Below are positions 39,352 through 51,397 of a stretch of 64,000 nt of DNA, piece after piece. The stretch lies in NCBI GenBank assembly GCA_000469685.2, contig LS997566.1:40173920-40237919 (forward strand), written 5' to 3'. Both the position numbers and the translations under genes were made by a program. This DNA is from Haemonchus contortus. Taxonomy: Eukaryota; Nematoda; Chromadorea; Rhabditida; Trichostrongylidae. Numbering within the stretch: the stretch's first letter is position 1; every line of letters starts with the position of its first letter. The notes beneath the pieces were generated by a model. That model made no database searches, was not told where the DNA came from, and was given only the letters and a program-made list of their open reading frames with translations.

Positions 39352-39423
39352 TCCTCGGTAGTATAGTGGTGAGTATCCGCGTCTGTCACATGCGAGACCC
39401 GAGTTCAATTCCCGGCCGGGGAG
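39352..39423 (+). tRNA. tRNA-Asp(GTC), copy 2, one T-stem mismatch
   Basis: Begins TCCTCGGTAGTATAGTGGTG; the acceptor arm pairs fully. It shares with copy 1 the A in the T stem (GAGTTCAATTCCC), giving one A.C mismatch. Five T follow at 39,426-39,430. Anticodon GTC. Confidence 0.9.
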
Positions 39424-39517
39424 GGTTTTTGTCATTTTTACGTTTCTTTTATTGGAAGGAACAATGAAGAACAGCAAGTACATGAATGCAAGGAAACTCT
39501 GAGCGAGCAAGAGTGGA

Positions 39518-39589
39518 TCCTCGGTAGTATAGTGGTGAGTATCCGCGTCTGTCACATGCGAGACCCGGGTTCAATTCCCGGCCGGGGAG
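39518..39589 (+). tRNA. tRNA-Asp(GTC), copy 3, intact cloverleaf
   Basis: TCCTCGG pairs with CCGGGGA (one T.G wobble), the anticodon stem CGCGT pairs with ATGCG, the loop is CTGTCAC (GTC at 39,551-39,553), and the T arm CCGGGTTCAATTCCCGG is perfect. From memory the sequence equals the C. elegans tRNA-Asp. The first run of four or more T lies about 12 bases downstream (39,601-39,605), because the GGTTTTT after copies 1 and 2 is replaced here by AATCTTTG. Confidence 0.97.
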
Positions 39590-39620
39590 AATCTTTGTCA
39601 TTTTTACGTTTCTTTTACTG

Positions 39621-42470
39621 TGGATGAATTCCTGATCGTTACGCACCCATTCAAACCAGGCTTACAATCATCACGGAATTGGTAAGAATATCAGAGTCGT
39701 CTGGGACTGAACCCATCATCAGGTGATTCAGGCAGGAGAGAGAAGAATCGATATGAATTCAAAATTGACAAAGATTTTGAACGGATGCTAACGAGTGGGA
39801 GCATTCGGGAGATTGATGGATTTCAAAATGACTGTATGAGAATAATTCGAAGCAGTGCAGTGAATTGGCGGTATGTGAAATCAATAAGGGGGCGGAAAAA
39901 TATAATAAAATTACACATGCAAAAAGAAAAATGGATTGATGATTAAATAAATTTTCATTGTGATAGGTTCGAGCGGCAAAAAGGCTTTTTCCGCTTACCG
40001 GAACATCGAAGGTTCATGAGGACCTATCCGTTGTACCAGTTCAACGGTGAGACTCAAGGGAATGAATTTCTTGTAATTCTCTTTGCAAATCATCCCCCTG
40101 GCCCCTCAGTCCGGGATCTGATCGCGATGACGTCATTACGCCATTAAATTTCAATAAACTGGCAAAATGGTGCCATGGTTTGTGCACCTGGCCTCTATCT
40201 GTCGACTGATCGTGGACAGACCGACTGCGACCCGTCCATCACAATGTCAAGAATGAACAATACGCGTAATTGAAATTCAAACAGGAAATTCATCATCGAG
40301 CTATTTGAATGCTTCCGGAATGCCAACCCGTGCTATGAAGCCTCTTTTATGAATGACGACCCTCCTAGCCGAAGAGGGGGAGCCTGTCGAGGTATTCTCA
40401 ACAAAGGGTCAATAATCTCATGGACATCATCGCTCGAGCTTTTTCTAGAAATGTTAACAGCTATTGTGATCTGACTCTTTTACACCCTTTTTTGGTTTTC
40501 CCCATAACGGGGGCAATGCATCGAATTCATATCTAAGGCCCTCCGTCGTTGGATCCTTTGAGACTCGTCGATAGAATCAGATTTGAGAATGGGAGCCCTA
40601 TGGGACTCTTAGATTTTTGGAAAATAGTCTAGGTAAGGCAAAGAAGATGTATGGTTCCCAGCCTAGTTGTAGAGCTTTATCAAGCAATGAACAGTTCAAA
40701 ATTTCAGCTTCTTAGAAGTACACAGCGTATTCCATTTCATTATAACTTCATCTGGCTACGCGGATAAGTAAAAGGAGGATGTGTGTGAACAGTGAAGGCT
40801 TGAAAGAGACTTTGCGACTTTACATAATTTCCAACGACCAGACCCTGAATCGACCATAATCGATAGAAGCCCTCAAGGGTAATCAGCCCTCCAACCTTGG
40901 GACCTATAGACTGATATCGAACACCTGCAAGCCTGGTATAGATCAAAGGCCAGTTCAAACCCCACAATGATTCCTGATGGAAGTGGGATGTGTGGCGAAT
41001 CTCAGGAGAAATCTAATCATCACCAAGCTCTAGATTCATTATTTTAAGATAACAAAAACCGGAAGCGGTGCTGCTTATTGGATATTTTTCTATTCAATAA
41101 AGCATAATTCGCAAATGCAGGGCTAAGCATCCGATTAGGTCTGCTCAAGAAAATCAGAGAAATCTGATAGAGTTTTGGTAAACCTTTTTTCATTCATAGG
41201 TAAGCAGCAGATATGCATTCAATCGTGTCTGTGATTCCATGTAGGAGTCAAAAGCATGGCCCATCTGAGAAGGATACGCTAACAGGTTCCGGCATCATAT
41301 TTGTCCTCAACCGTCATATTTTCATTGCCCCAACTTAGATCTCTCTCAGCTCACCCACCTAATGCTTATCCCTCTTCAGAACCCTATTCATGTTTCAATC
41401 GAGGTGAGCCAGACTGGACCTTGGCCTATTCTTCCTCTGCTCATTTAGCATTCCGGCGTCCATGAAATAATACGCAGATGTTCATGTTCCAGCCAGGCAC
41501 GACGTCTGGTCTCTAAGAGATCCAAAAACAAACAATTACACCAACTCAGTCTGTCAAGTCCGACAACGGTTACTCGCAATTCTCTGTCTAGTTTAGACAA
41601 CGATACTCATCCGCGCGGAAGACATTTACCGAAGTAGAGGATGGAAATTACCCAAAAATTCTCGTCCCACTCTGCTTCGGCCATGGAAAGCGCCATTGAC
41701 AACTGTGTCATGAGCTCAGCTCCCGAAAAAATTTTGAAGAAAAAAGGGAATTCAGGCAAAAGGTTTTATGCTAACTGGCAGCGTATTACAGATCTGCCCA
41801 CTTCAACTTTAGACTCCAGTCAGGTCGTGAGAAGGTTTGCGAATGATATAACCCTGGGTGGAACCGCTAAATGACATTCCTGTATTCTTGGTCGAACCAT
41901 ACCCGATCGTTCCGATTCCTCAATATCTTGCCTAAACCTGATTCTGACGTCGAACTATATTTTTGCATAACTAATCAGGACAGAGAGAGAATTCCCAGAA
42001 AACCACGTAGGTGTCGGCTGTACGCTCAGCATGAGCTAGGACTGCTTCTTCGCCTTATTCCCTTCGTTTAAGAAATTTCATTACACTTTACCGACTGTAG
42101 TTTGAGTACGTTGGAGTGCTATTGAGGCCAATAAATACACAAGTTGCGCTTCTTGATTGTTTCGAGGGTAAGTTGAAGTAATGCGAACTATTCCCTGCGG
42201 AACAGTTGATGAGTGGCTAGAGCTTGATTCTAACCACCAGCAATTGAGTGCCGTGCAACCCTAATTGCATGAGGCAGAGGATTTGAATGTAACGCACCTA
42301 ACATCACTTGGAAGAAGATATCTCAAGGTTCAGTTAGACTTGGGATACCTGGCGGTAAAGGGTATAGGTAGCATGGGTATTTTATTTGAGGGACGCATCA
42401 AAAGTACCCATCAGTTTGAAATTCTCTATAAAAAGGCAAGGATAAAGTCTCTGTCGTTATCTAACTCCTC
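39621..42470. other. Stretch without a recognisable gene
   Basis: No exon chain or repeat copy found. Frames at 41,641-41,874 and 41,871-42,071 (plus) are 77 and 66 codons and unrecognised. Confidence 0.45.
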
Positions 42471-42730
42471 TTTTTGTGGGATGCACCCTGCAGCTGACTT
42501 CCATTCAAAATCGTCAGGGTGCTTTGAATGGGTAACTGGCCTATACCATTAATTACCATGGTCAGCCTACGTATAAGTCAGAGCTTAATCCTTTCAGAAG
42601 GGTCTGACGCCAATTAGTCGACCCTAGAGGCATGGGAAACTTGGTTGGCTCAGGCGAGAACCGGTCAGGACTCCGATTCAGACCATGCGTGTGTCATAGT
42701 GCCTGGGCGCTTGCCGCTACCCCACCTCTC
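42471..42730 (-). repeat. tRNA-derived SINE, copy H
   Basis: On the plus strand: tail GTGGGATGCACCCTGCAGCT with GACTTCCATTCAAAATCGTC, body TTCAGAAGGGTCTGACGCCA and GTCGACCCTAGAGGCATGGG, then AACTTGGTTGGCTCAGGCGA and the reverse of the head (CGCTTGCCGCTACCCCACCT). All blocks are in the family order. Confidence 0.85.
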
Positions 42731-43873
42731 TCAGCTCTGAAGCACAACTCTCTGTTTTGTGGTCATTGGATGGAAACCCTTTCCCCAAGATATGCAAACC
42801 GACACGTTCTTCTTTCTGGTTATAAGCGGGGTGCAAATGCTCTTGAACCGGCCGGAAATATCAGCGGCGACTACCGAAAAACCTTCATAGGTGCTTGAGA
42901 AATCTTCATCTACATTCATGAACGACCGGTTTCATTGATGAGATTCGTTTTGAACACCAAGATGGGTTCGCTCGACGTTGGACAAATTTCCGTTTGACAA
43001 TTCAACAAATCACAGCCGATTTGGGAAAGGTGGAGAGTATGGAATTACCTTACCATCCCGTTTGAGCAAGTTCCACCGTTGTGCTACGTATTATGCACGG
43101 AAGAAGAACCCCACAATCCCACCTGGCAACCTTTATTCTTCTATTTCCTAACCCTCTATGATCGAAAGTCCCAGGCGTTATTGCGTGTGAAAATTTAATT
43201 TTCTCCCCGAGGCTCACGTCCTTCTAAATTTGCAACATCTCTTCAAACTCTCAAAACCTGAGAAATCGCTACTTATACTCAGGTTTCGCTACAACCTGGT
43301 AATTGCCAAACTGGTATTTGCTCCTTCTATCTTCAATTTCCTTAAAAACCCCCTAAGAATTACACTTCGCACTGTGAACGTCACATTAAACTGACTCAAA
43401 GAATGTTTGCTATGTCTGTATGATTCCGAATTTTTCTATGTCGATGTGTCGATGTGCACCAAGCAATAAGTAGGACGAGTTGTCACGGTTACGGGGCTAG
43501 TTTTTATACGAGATGTCACACCGAATGGATCAGAAAAGGCGTCACGGGGATTCTTTCGGGTAAAAACATCACGGAAACATATTCTTCCGATTTAATACGT
43601 ACCCACAACGGAACCATCGATTAGAATTGGAAAAAGCAGGGCTTGAATAGGTGAAAATGGGAGGGAGAGGTTATTTTTTTTAGTGGAGAGAGAAATAGAG
43701 CAAAAAGATATGGGATGTATACCGTAATCATAGAACTGCAGAGGGTATCCTGAATCAGGTAAACGATACTGCACGTGTGATCTACAAAACAATCAATAAG
43801 TGATAAATGATTTATGAAACAAATACTCGTAACACAACACTGTATTGCACAAAAAAACACATTAATTCAATTA
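42731..43873. other. Stretch without a firm gene; one exon-like piece
   Basis: At 43,720-43,790 on the minus strand, TTGTTTTGTAG precedes an exon-like frame (HVQYRLPDSGYPLQFYDYG) ending at a GTATAC. It could be an extra 3' exon of the gene at 43,874-45,293 if that gene splices from ATACC/GTACCC. Otherwise nothing is supported. Confidence 0.3.
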
Positions 43874-45293
43874 TTAGTAACACGAAGATGAAAATGTTTG
43901 ACCATTGGGTAAATGAGAATAGGGGTACGGTATCGAAATTACCGGTGGTGAACCAAATTTGCAGACATCATAAGGGAATTGCGCTGACATACCATACCAG
44001 TAGGAATCATCAGTTTGTATAAAAAGTGGTTGAGACAGTGGTGTAACGGTACCGGACTCGGGACTGAATGTACAGTAACCACTGGTCGACGGTGAAACGG
44101 GAGTGGAATACGGTGACGAAGGCGGCAGTACGGTATTGATAGACGGTAGTGACACAGGTGACGATGTGCCGGGCTTTGTATAGGGGCAGTATCGTGGCGA
44201 AGAGGATTTCATCTGAAAAAAGGGAGCTATAGGTAATGGCAAGGAAGGTCTTTCGGTTTTAACTAAATTTTTGTAATATTTAGGGGAATACACAGAAATT
44301 ATATTTGATACAGTACTTCATTCAGGGACTCAGAGCCCATGTGTCGTGCTTAATAAGCAAATGATTGATTGGATCGCACCCATCTCGAATGTCTCTGGTC
44401 ATCATTAAGCTCACATCATCACAAGGCCGCAACAGGATAATTGGCCTCTCGATGGTGCCCACTACTAATCGCGTGCCCATTCATGAGAATATATGAAGAG
44501 CTTCGGCAAATAGATATGGGAAGGAACTCAGAGTATACATAAGAGTCTCACTTAGGCGGTGTAGCCTTGAGAAAATGTAGTGTAACAGTCACAGGTACCT
44601 GGGAAAGAGAAGGAGAGGAGGTGCCCTATCCCCAGGGTATCTATGGCGGGAACGAGCATGGCCTTGACGACTAAAGCAACACCGCCCATGCCTAACAGGG
44701 GTGGAATGACGTTCCGAAGGAACTGAGCTCCAATCTCTCGGCCACCTTAGGTACTAACCATTGTTAGCCTTGCACAACATTTTGCCCAGCCACCCAAGCC
44801 AGAACAACCCTTAACGCAAGAAATGATAGGGCCACATTGCTCGGACACCTGGGTTAAAGGCATCCTGGAAATATGGGACAAGGAGATGGTAAAACAAAGT
44901 CATGGGATCGTGCAAGGACACTCAACGGCAAGGATACGGTGATATTGTTTTTTCAAAGAAATATTCAAATATTCAAAATATCCAAATATTCAAAATGTTA
45001 TAGTTTGGATACTTGATAGAACTGAGCGTATTTAACTATTCTACGGAACAACATAAAACCAGTTTTATGATCGGCCACCGGTTCGTACTCCTTTCGCTGT
45101 GAGCGGACGGTTATAAGCGAGAAAGGGGTCAAATATATTTTATTTCTAAGCCGATCAATACTTATGAAAAGCATACAGGAGTAGAACATACCAATTGACT
45201 ACTGGGTGTCGTTTGATTGGTTGGTAAACGTGGTGGCGATGGCAATAGGATTGGCTTCAATCGGATCGGTTCAGTGGACTTTTGCTTGTTCAT
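43874..45293 (-). CDS. Unrecognised Pro/Ser/Thr-rich protein, two exons
   Basis: Two minus-strand exons: 45192-45293 and 43874-44212. The first follows GCGTTTCAG directly before ATG, as a spliced-leader acceptor would, and ends at CAATTG/GTATGT. The second follows CTTTTTTCAG and ends with TAA after SSSCY. They join in phase 0 to 146 residues. The product is rich in P, S, T and Y: KPILLPSPPRLPTNQTTPSS, then KPGTSSPVSLPSINTVLPPS and SPYSTPVSPSTSGYCTFSPE. No catalytic or DNA-binding motif is visible. The low-complexity S/P/T content suits an activation-type or phosphorylated disordered region, perhaps part of a longer transcriptional regulator with exons I did not find. The gene may begin further upstream. 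Confidence 0.5.
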
Positions 45294-46439
45294 CTGAAAC
45301 GCGAGCTGATCAATAAATCAATAAATATCGATTTGGAATATACTACGATCATGAATGACGAAAATGGCTGGAATTTCACTATTAACGGCCTCATAAGCAA
45401 TCAAGCGGTTCAGAAGCGGAGAGGTGCGTAGAATGCAGAACTGGCCGTTGCCTCTTTGACATATTTTAGAGCTACAGAATCTACCTCTTGGATTGCACCT
45501 ATGCGTCGGGTAAAAAAATAAACAAATAAACAAAATAAACAATGAATGTCATCTTCACTAACAGTGGCAAAATAGCGTAATGTAGTAAAGAGAAGAAGTA
45601 AATATCAAAATATATGGGATGGATAGCTAGGACTGATAAGTGGAGTGTAATGGAAAACTAGAAGTTGATCGGAATAAAAAGATGTCCGACGACAGGTCTA
45701 GCGCAATCTTTTCAAGCGCGACTCGCGTAGACGACTACAACACCATTTTATGGGCCGGTTTCTATTGACCTCAACCATCATCACCAGAACGCAAGAATAG
45801 ATGAACCTAGTGCAGTGGCTAGAAGCTTTCCTTTCCGGTAGTCCTCTAACTGGTAGAGCAAGGCGTCACTCGGGGTACAAGGAATTGAATTTAGTAGTAC
45901 CAACGAAAGTAACGGAGGGGAAGGTAAAAGGAGCTGGCCCCTCAAGCTTTTTGTCTGATCCAGAACCATCCAAATGCCTCCAGATATCGAACGGAAGTGA
46001 CGTACATGGCGCACATCAGACATGAACTGGAAGATCTAACAATTAACCCTGACTATGGTTCGAAATGTAAGATGGATTCACACCCCATCTGGAGGTAGAC
46101 GAACTGAACCTTCCAAAAACTCTTTGAACTGAACTTTGCCAATAATATTAATTAATCAATTACAACCAATTTCCAGAAACTACCTGGGAGATCTAGAGAA
46201 AGAAGTAAAGGCAAACGGAAATAATTAGGAATTAACGTTCCAGTTGTAGGCTTCTAAAGCGGTGATTGGTGAAATGAACGAGAACAGGTGCATGAGATGT
46301 CGGGCGGCTTTCCCTAGCGCGATAATCGGGGGCGACTGCAGGTGGTCTCATCCACAGAAGGAAAGCTCTAAGTGAGACAAGTTATTTTTTGAGGTCTAGG
46401 ATGGCTGAAGTGTAAGGTAGCGAAATGACAGGCTGCTTA
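45294..46439. other. Upstream of the Pro/Ser-rich gene, no firm exon
   Basis: On the minus strand TTTTTTTACCCGACGCATAG precedes a stretch (about 45,410-45,500) that reads AIQEVDSVALKYVKEATASS before a stop without a usable donor. It looks protein-like but I cannot connect it. A tandem AAATAAACAAA-type simple sequence is at about 45,518-45,543. Confidence 0.3.
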
Positions 46440-46650
46440 GGACGACGACTACGACAACGACGATGATGATGACGACTGGGTCACGGCTTCGCTTACAATA
46501 CAACACACACACACCCCCGTCGGTGCCTCGCGTCGTCGTCGCTTGCGCCATCATCACAAACTGGTCACACAGACACATACACTCGCACAGCACAACCCGA
46601 TTTAATCTAACGAGCGTCAATCGGCTGAGAGCGAGGACGAGACGTTGCAA
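46440..46650. promoter_or_regulatory. GC-rich, CGTCGT/CA-rich island, promoter candidate
   Basis: Runs of GACGAC and GATGATGATGACGAC, then ACACACACACACCCCCGTCG, then CGCGTCGTCGTCGC. It is locally far more GC-rich and CpG-rich than the surroundings. It lies about 1.1 kb upstream of the first exon of the Pro/Ser-rich gene and could be its promoter; similar islands occur at 14.85-15.1 and 49.65-49.8 kb. Inference from composition only. Confidence 0.25.
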
Positions 46651-49600
46651 CGAAATTCACTGGTTGTCTCAATGATTTTGGGAAGTTCTACGAATTTCAA
46701 TAGGAGGGGGGGGGGTACAGGGTAAAGAGGGGGGAGGGGCGGAAAAACCAGCGCTCTTTCTCAATTCAAAAAACAATTCTCAATGACATGGTCACCGTAG
46801 AGTACACCCTCAAACACAAGTACTTGTGAAAAAATCAAAAGTAATAGAAAAAATAAAAAAAATCTATTTGCACCGATAAAGAATGCTTTTACGAGCTTGA
46901 AGTGCAGTCAGAAAGTCTCATTGATTTTTCTAGTTTCTTCGCAAAGCCCCATTTCACCAAACTCGAGGATATACCCAGGTAAATTGTATCAGGAGGGTAG
47001 AATCACTTGGAATTAAAATCTTCTACGGAGGAGTAAATGAAGGGACAATTCTTGAAATTTCGATGTTCACCCAAGCTGGTAGGGCGTAGGATCTCTAGAC
47101 TATGCATACGGAAAATCCGATACGCCGTTCCAATCAGTTCACATTACGAGATATTACGATAGTTCGAAGATCCTTAGAAACACACTCCTTCGAAAAGAAC
47201 ATCAAAGCGAGAATGAGACTTGCCCAATCATTTGACGGGCCTTTCAAAGACCATGCAAAGCTAGCGTAATAGATCTGATGGGATCTTAAAACAATCGGGA
47301 TTGATTCATGGTGGGCAACGTCTAGAACACGATTGCATGGCTGAAATGAATCAGTTTTTGAGAAGGCGCTGGCGACATTATTGTTCGATCAGAAGGCTGT
47401 TTTTAAAGCATCAAGCATGAGACATTGCCAGCTTCCTCAGATAAGCCACGCAATCGCCTTTCGATCAAAATCGCAAGCAGTAAGTCTAGGTGTGCTGCAA
47501 ACTGACTTGTGATGGTAGATCGATGTTCAAATTGGTGTTTCTATCTCCTAAGGCATTAGATGTGCCAATCAACCAACTTTAAAGCGATGAAGGACATGAT
47601 TAGCCTGATCCGGTTCGGACCTCAAAAGAAAGCGACGCATTGAAGGTTGAAAACGAGTTTCACGGATTTTCAGACGTCTTAGTAGTGTACTTTCCGGTCC
47701 AACAGATTCTCAACCAGCTACACAGCTCTCTAGTAAAAACACCTCATTTCTGAAAAATTCTAGGAAAAAAGCCAATTTGCAGGCTTTGGAAGATGTTCAA
47801 AGCTGCTTTGAGGGCAAAAAAGGATCAGAACGCAGAAGGGAAGTCTCGTAGTCAAACTCGAAAAAGATCTCCGTGAAAAAGGTCTCTTTGAAGGGATTAC
47901 GTGGGCTTAGAGCTACTCGGCGTTGCTTTTCAGAAAATTGGCCGCTGGCTACGTCGCGATCAACAAGCCCCGGAGAGGTTCTCATCTTCTGCCATCCACT
48001 TCGGGCCTCTTGATAAGTGTTACTAGGTTACATCTTGGGTGGTGCTCATTATAAAAAGAACGGAAAAGTCAATATCAATTAACTAAAAAAACCGGCGGGC
48101 ATGCGCCAGGAACTTGGCTTCCATCCAAGGCAGTGGAGCCATTTTCTGGCATTCTGTGACGGTTTCAGATCTAGAAAGATGTTTAACCATACAAATCCAA
48201 TACCAGCTGAGGGGTTCACGGAATAAGGGCCTACTTGGCGGTTGAGGTTCCATACTTCACAACAGTTCAATTGAGAAGCTGTTGCTCCTTGAGGGCTCCA
48301 TATCTGTCCAAGCCAGAAATTTTCAGTTCAAAATGGGAACTTCCGAAGCAAAAATGGAACGCATCCTACACATAATCAAAAAAGAGGATTTTGTGAGGAA
48401 TTTCGATCACATGGCATTGACCCGGAACACCATCCAAAGCCATATGATTATCCATGACAGAGATGGCGCATGAATAGATAAATGGATGAGCACGGAGATG
48501 ACGAAACTACATAAGCACATGCAATTTGCATTGATAGAGTGACGAAGGGGACAGAAATCCCTTTTCAACGAAGAAGATCCTTGGTGTTATTTTGGGTAGC
48601 TCTGCAATATTTCAGCCAAAAACCTCATGTTTGTCATAAATTTTTGAGAAAAATAATAGGCGATTTGAAAATCACGTCAAGCCCAAAATTGAAATTCTCA
48701 AACCTCAATCTAGTTCAGAACTCTTTTTAGAAACTCGATCGAAATCCATTTTCATAAAAAAATCAAAAAGATGCAAATAATGGGAATAAAAAAAAGAAAT
48801 GCATATATTAATCAATCCGGAAATCTGAGGATTCAATTGGACCATTCAAACCATCATGACCGGCTTTTTTATGGGATGCACCACGTGAAAATCACCAATA
48901 TATGTTACTGAATAAGCCCATCTGGGTGAAAAAAAATAAGAGTGGGAGTGGGCTGGGGTCTAAATTAGGTAAAAAATTCTAAATAATTTTGTGGCAAAAA
49001 TTCAATAAAAAGTAGGAAGTTTCAAAATAATTGCAAGAATTTCCATGAATGTTCTATCATCTGCAGAATATTAGAAGTACTCCAGTATTTTTGAGCAATA
49101 TGGGACTACCCAAAAACATGTAGGGAAACGGCAACACAGGATTATTTTTCATCAGAGTTCTGGAGGACTTTTTTCTACAAAAAAGAGGATTCTCAATGTA
49201 AATGTGAGATATAGCTCTACTGAGTTTTTGCAGATCATCAAATGTTCTGAAGCAGTTTTCAATGTAAAGATGCTGCCAAAGATATGAAGTCATCAAAGAA
49301 TATGCCTGGGAGCTTAACAAAGTTCCAAAAACTGCAATTAACTTCTATTAGTAGCTTACTGGTACACTTACTCACGAGATTTTACAAGAATCGAGAGGCA
49401 GTGATGTAAAAAACCGGGGTAAGATCACGATGTCGATATAGAATGCGACCTTAGCGACCTGCTCGTGAGAATGAGAATAAAGACTGAGCTAGGTCGCCTT
49501 GGCACATATGGTTGCCCCCGAACACTGTCGAATGGCATTCTATGAAGGGGCGGGGTCAAGCTGCTCATAGTCGCAAAGCAGATGACATATTTACGGGATA

Positions 49601-51343
49601 TTGTTAGCGCTGGACGCCAATGCCGTTCATCTTCCGTTCAGTCAGTGGGCCTAAGCGAATGTGCGTGAACGGGGGTCATTGATGTGCATAAGTGTGTGTA
49701 TGCGTGTGTATGTGAGGGTAGATGAAATGAAACGCGAAACGAATGAGACAACGCTGGCGCACGCAGATGTCCGCACAACTACTGCAGCCGGCGATGGGCG
49801 GAGCTTGACAATATAGTAGTAACGAGCTAGAGAGTTAATTATGAGATTAGCCAATGCTACGCAGTTGTTGAAGGACAGCGGTCCAGATGAAAGATAGAAG
49901 GCCATAGTCAAGTGACGTCGAAGCCATGCAGATCGTCAAGGATGGATCGTTCAGGATGCGCCATGCACCTGCTTTGATTCAGGACCTTGGAGGATTCCTA
50001 CAAGGGAGGGAGTGGAGGGAGAAGTTAGGGGCACAAAATAGAGTTTAAAACTAGAGAATCGTCATCCAGTAGTATCTTCTTTTCCCCACACCCAGATGAC
50101 CGTTGTCATAGGGGACTCGGCGACACCAGCTTGACCTTGATCACACTCCCCGGACCCCACACGGTCTGTTGGCTTTCGCTTGAGAACAACCCTAACATGA
50201 GATAACCGTCCCAAATAGGCGACCGGTGGCGGAAGCCCTTTGATGTAGTCCATGTGGAACCAGCAGCAGCTCAGTCTCTACTCTCACCCTCTCCTCCTCA
50301 TCTTTTCGCCCACATCCTGAATAAACAAGCTGCTGCCATATGTGTTGAAGTGCTTGCGCAGCCAAACAGAAGATATCATCTGCGATACAAAGCCCTAGCC
50401 CCCTCCAGCAGCTATAAAATCCATATGTGATGACGTCCTTTATTACCCTGCCCGAGCAAAAGCAGCAGCAGCACCGCCTCTGTTGCTGCTTAGAAATTCC
50501 CTGGGAAGTGGCCAAGGAGACCAGTAGCCTTGGTAGGGATAACAATGTCAATTACGACCCCGTGTTAATCTGGCTACTGCTCTGAACCATGTGTGATGCA
50601 ATCTTTTATGGTTCTATGCGCACAATGTGACAGCTGTTCCTGTCAGATGGTCCTGTCACGAACGACGACTGTCCGTACAGATTTTAGAAATTATCGACTC
50701 ATCGAATTTGGCGGGTGAAAGTATGCGACAACTGCTAGTCGCCCATCAAAAAGACACTTTAATGTTCGCGTAGATCTCATCGTCAGATCGTACGAACCTG
50801 TTCCTTTCATCATATAGACAACAATGACCTCTGAAAGTTTAACAACATAGTTGTGGAAGCAGTTTCCCGACTATCGATTTTATTGATCTAGGTTTATGAG
50901 TATTTTGGACGAGATCATACCCACTAGGGGTAGTTTACTACAAGGAACTTTTGATTGATGGCAATTGAAAGTGTATTTGCCAAAAGAATCCGATACCAAG
51001 CTATTAGCTGATTCTAGAGAGGTCCAAGAACCCAGCAACAACGGGAGCCCAGCCTATTCCGTAGATTAATTACCTTCAATTACTTAAGGAAAGGGTACTC
51101 CGGGAACAAAAAGAAGTTGAGGTCAAATCAAGGCCACCTGTTGGTCCAAGGTAGTCCATGTAAGTAACGTGTGACACATCTGAGCCGTATCCTCTGCAAT
51201 ACCCATAAATTAACGATATGGTGTCCAGAAAGCATCAAATGCAGAAATTCAGCCCTCTGAGATAGTTAAGATAACTCTTGGGAGCTCCACCTCTTGAAAA
51301 ATCTGTGGGGTCAAATCCTATGAAGTTTAGTTGAGCCTCCCTC

Positions 51344-51397
51344 ATCTCTCGGGTAGGTAAGTTAGTAGTAATCTTTCGGGTAGGTAAGTTAGTAGTA
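51344..51397. repeat. 27-bp tandem duplication
   Basis: Two units of ATCTCTCGGGTAGGTAAGTT followed by AGTAGTA, differing at one base (C to T). Confidence 0.95.

Larger units (their letters stand above)
39175..39620 (+). repeat. 166-bp tandem array carrying tRNA-Asp genes
   Basis: Three tRNA-Asp copies start at 39,186, 39,352 and 39,518, exactly 166 bases apart. The spacers (TTTACGTTTCTTTTATTGGA, then GAACAGCAAGTACATGAATG, then CTGAGCGAGCAAGAGTGGAT) are nearly identical. The array arose by tandem duplication of tRNA plus spacer. Homology begins near 39,175 and ends after TTTACGTTTCTTTTA near 39,620. Confidence 0.95.

Noticed and set aside
39168..39646. Repeated 65-90-codon minus-strand frames
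   Set aside because: They are read antisense through the tRNA-Asp array and repeat only because the DNA does.
50062..50551. Overlapping protein-like frames, minus strand
   Set aside because: Three frames look partly coding (for example ISSVWLRKHFNTYGSSLF after GCAG) but none gives a consistent exon chain.
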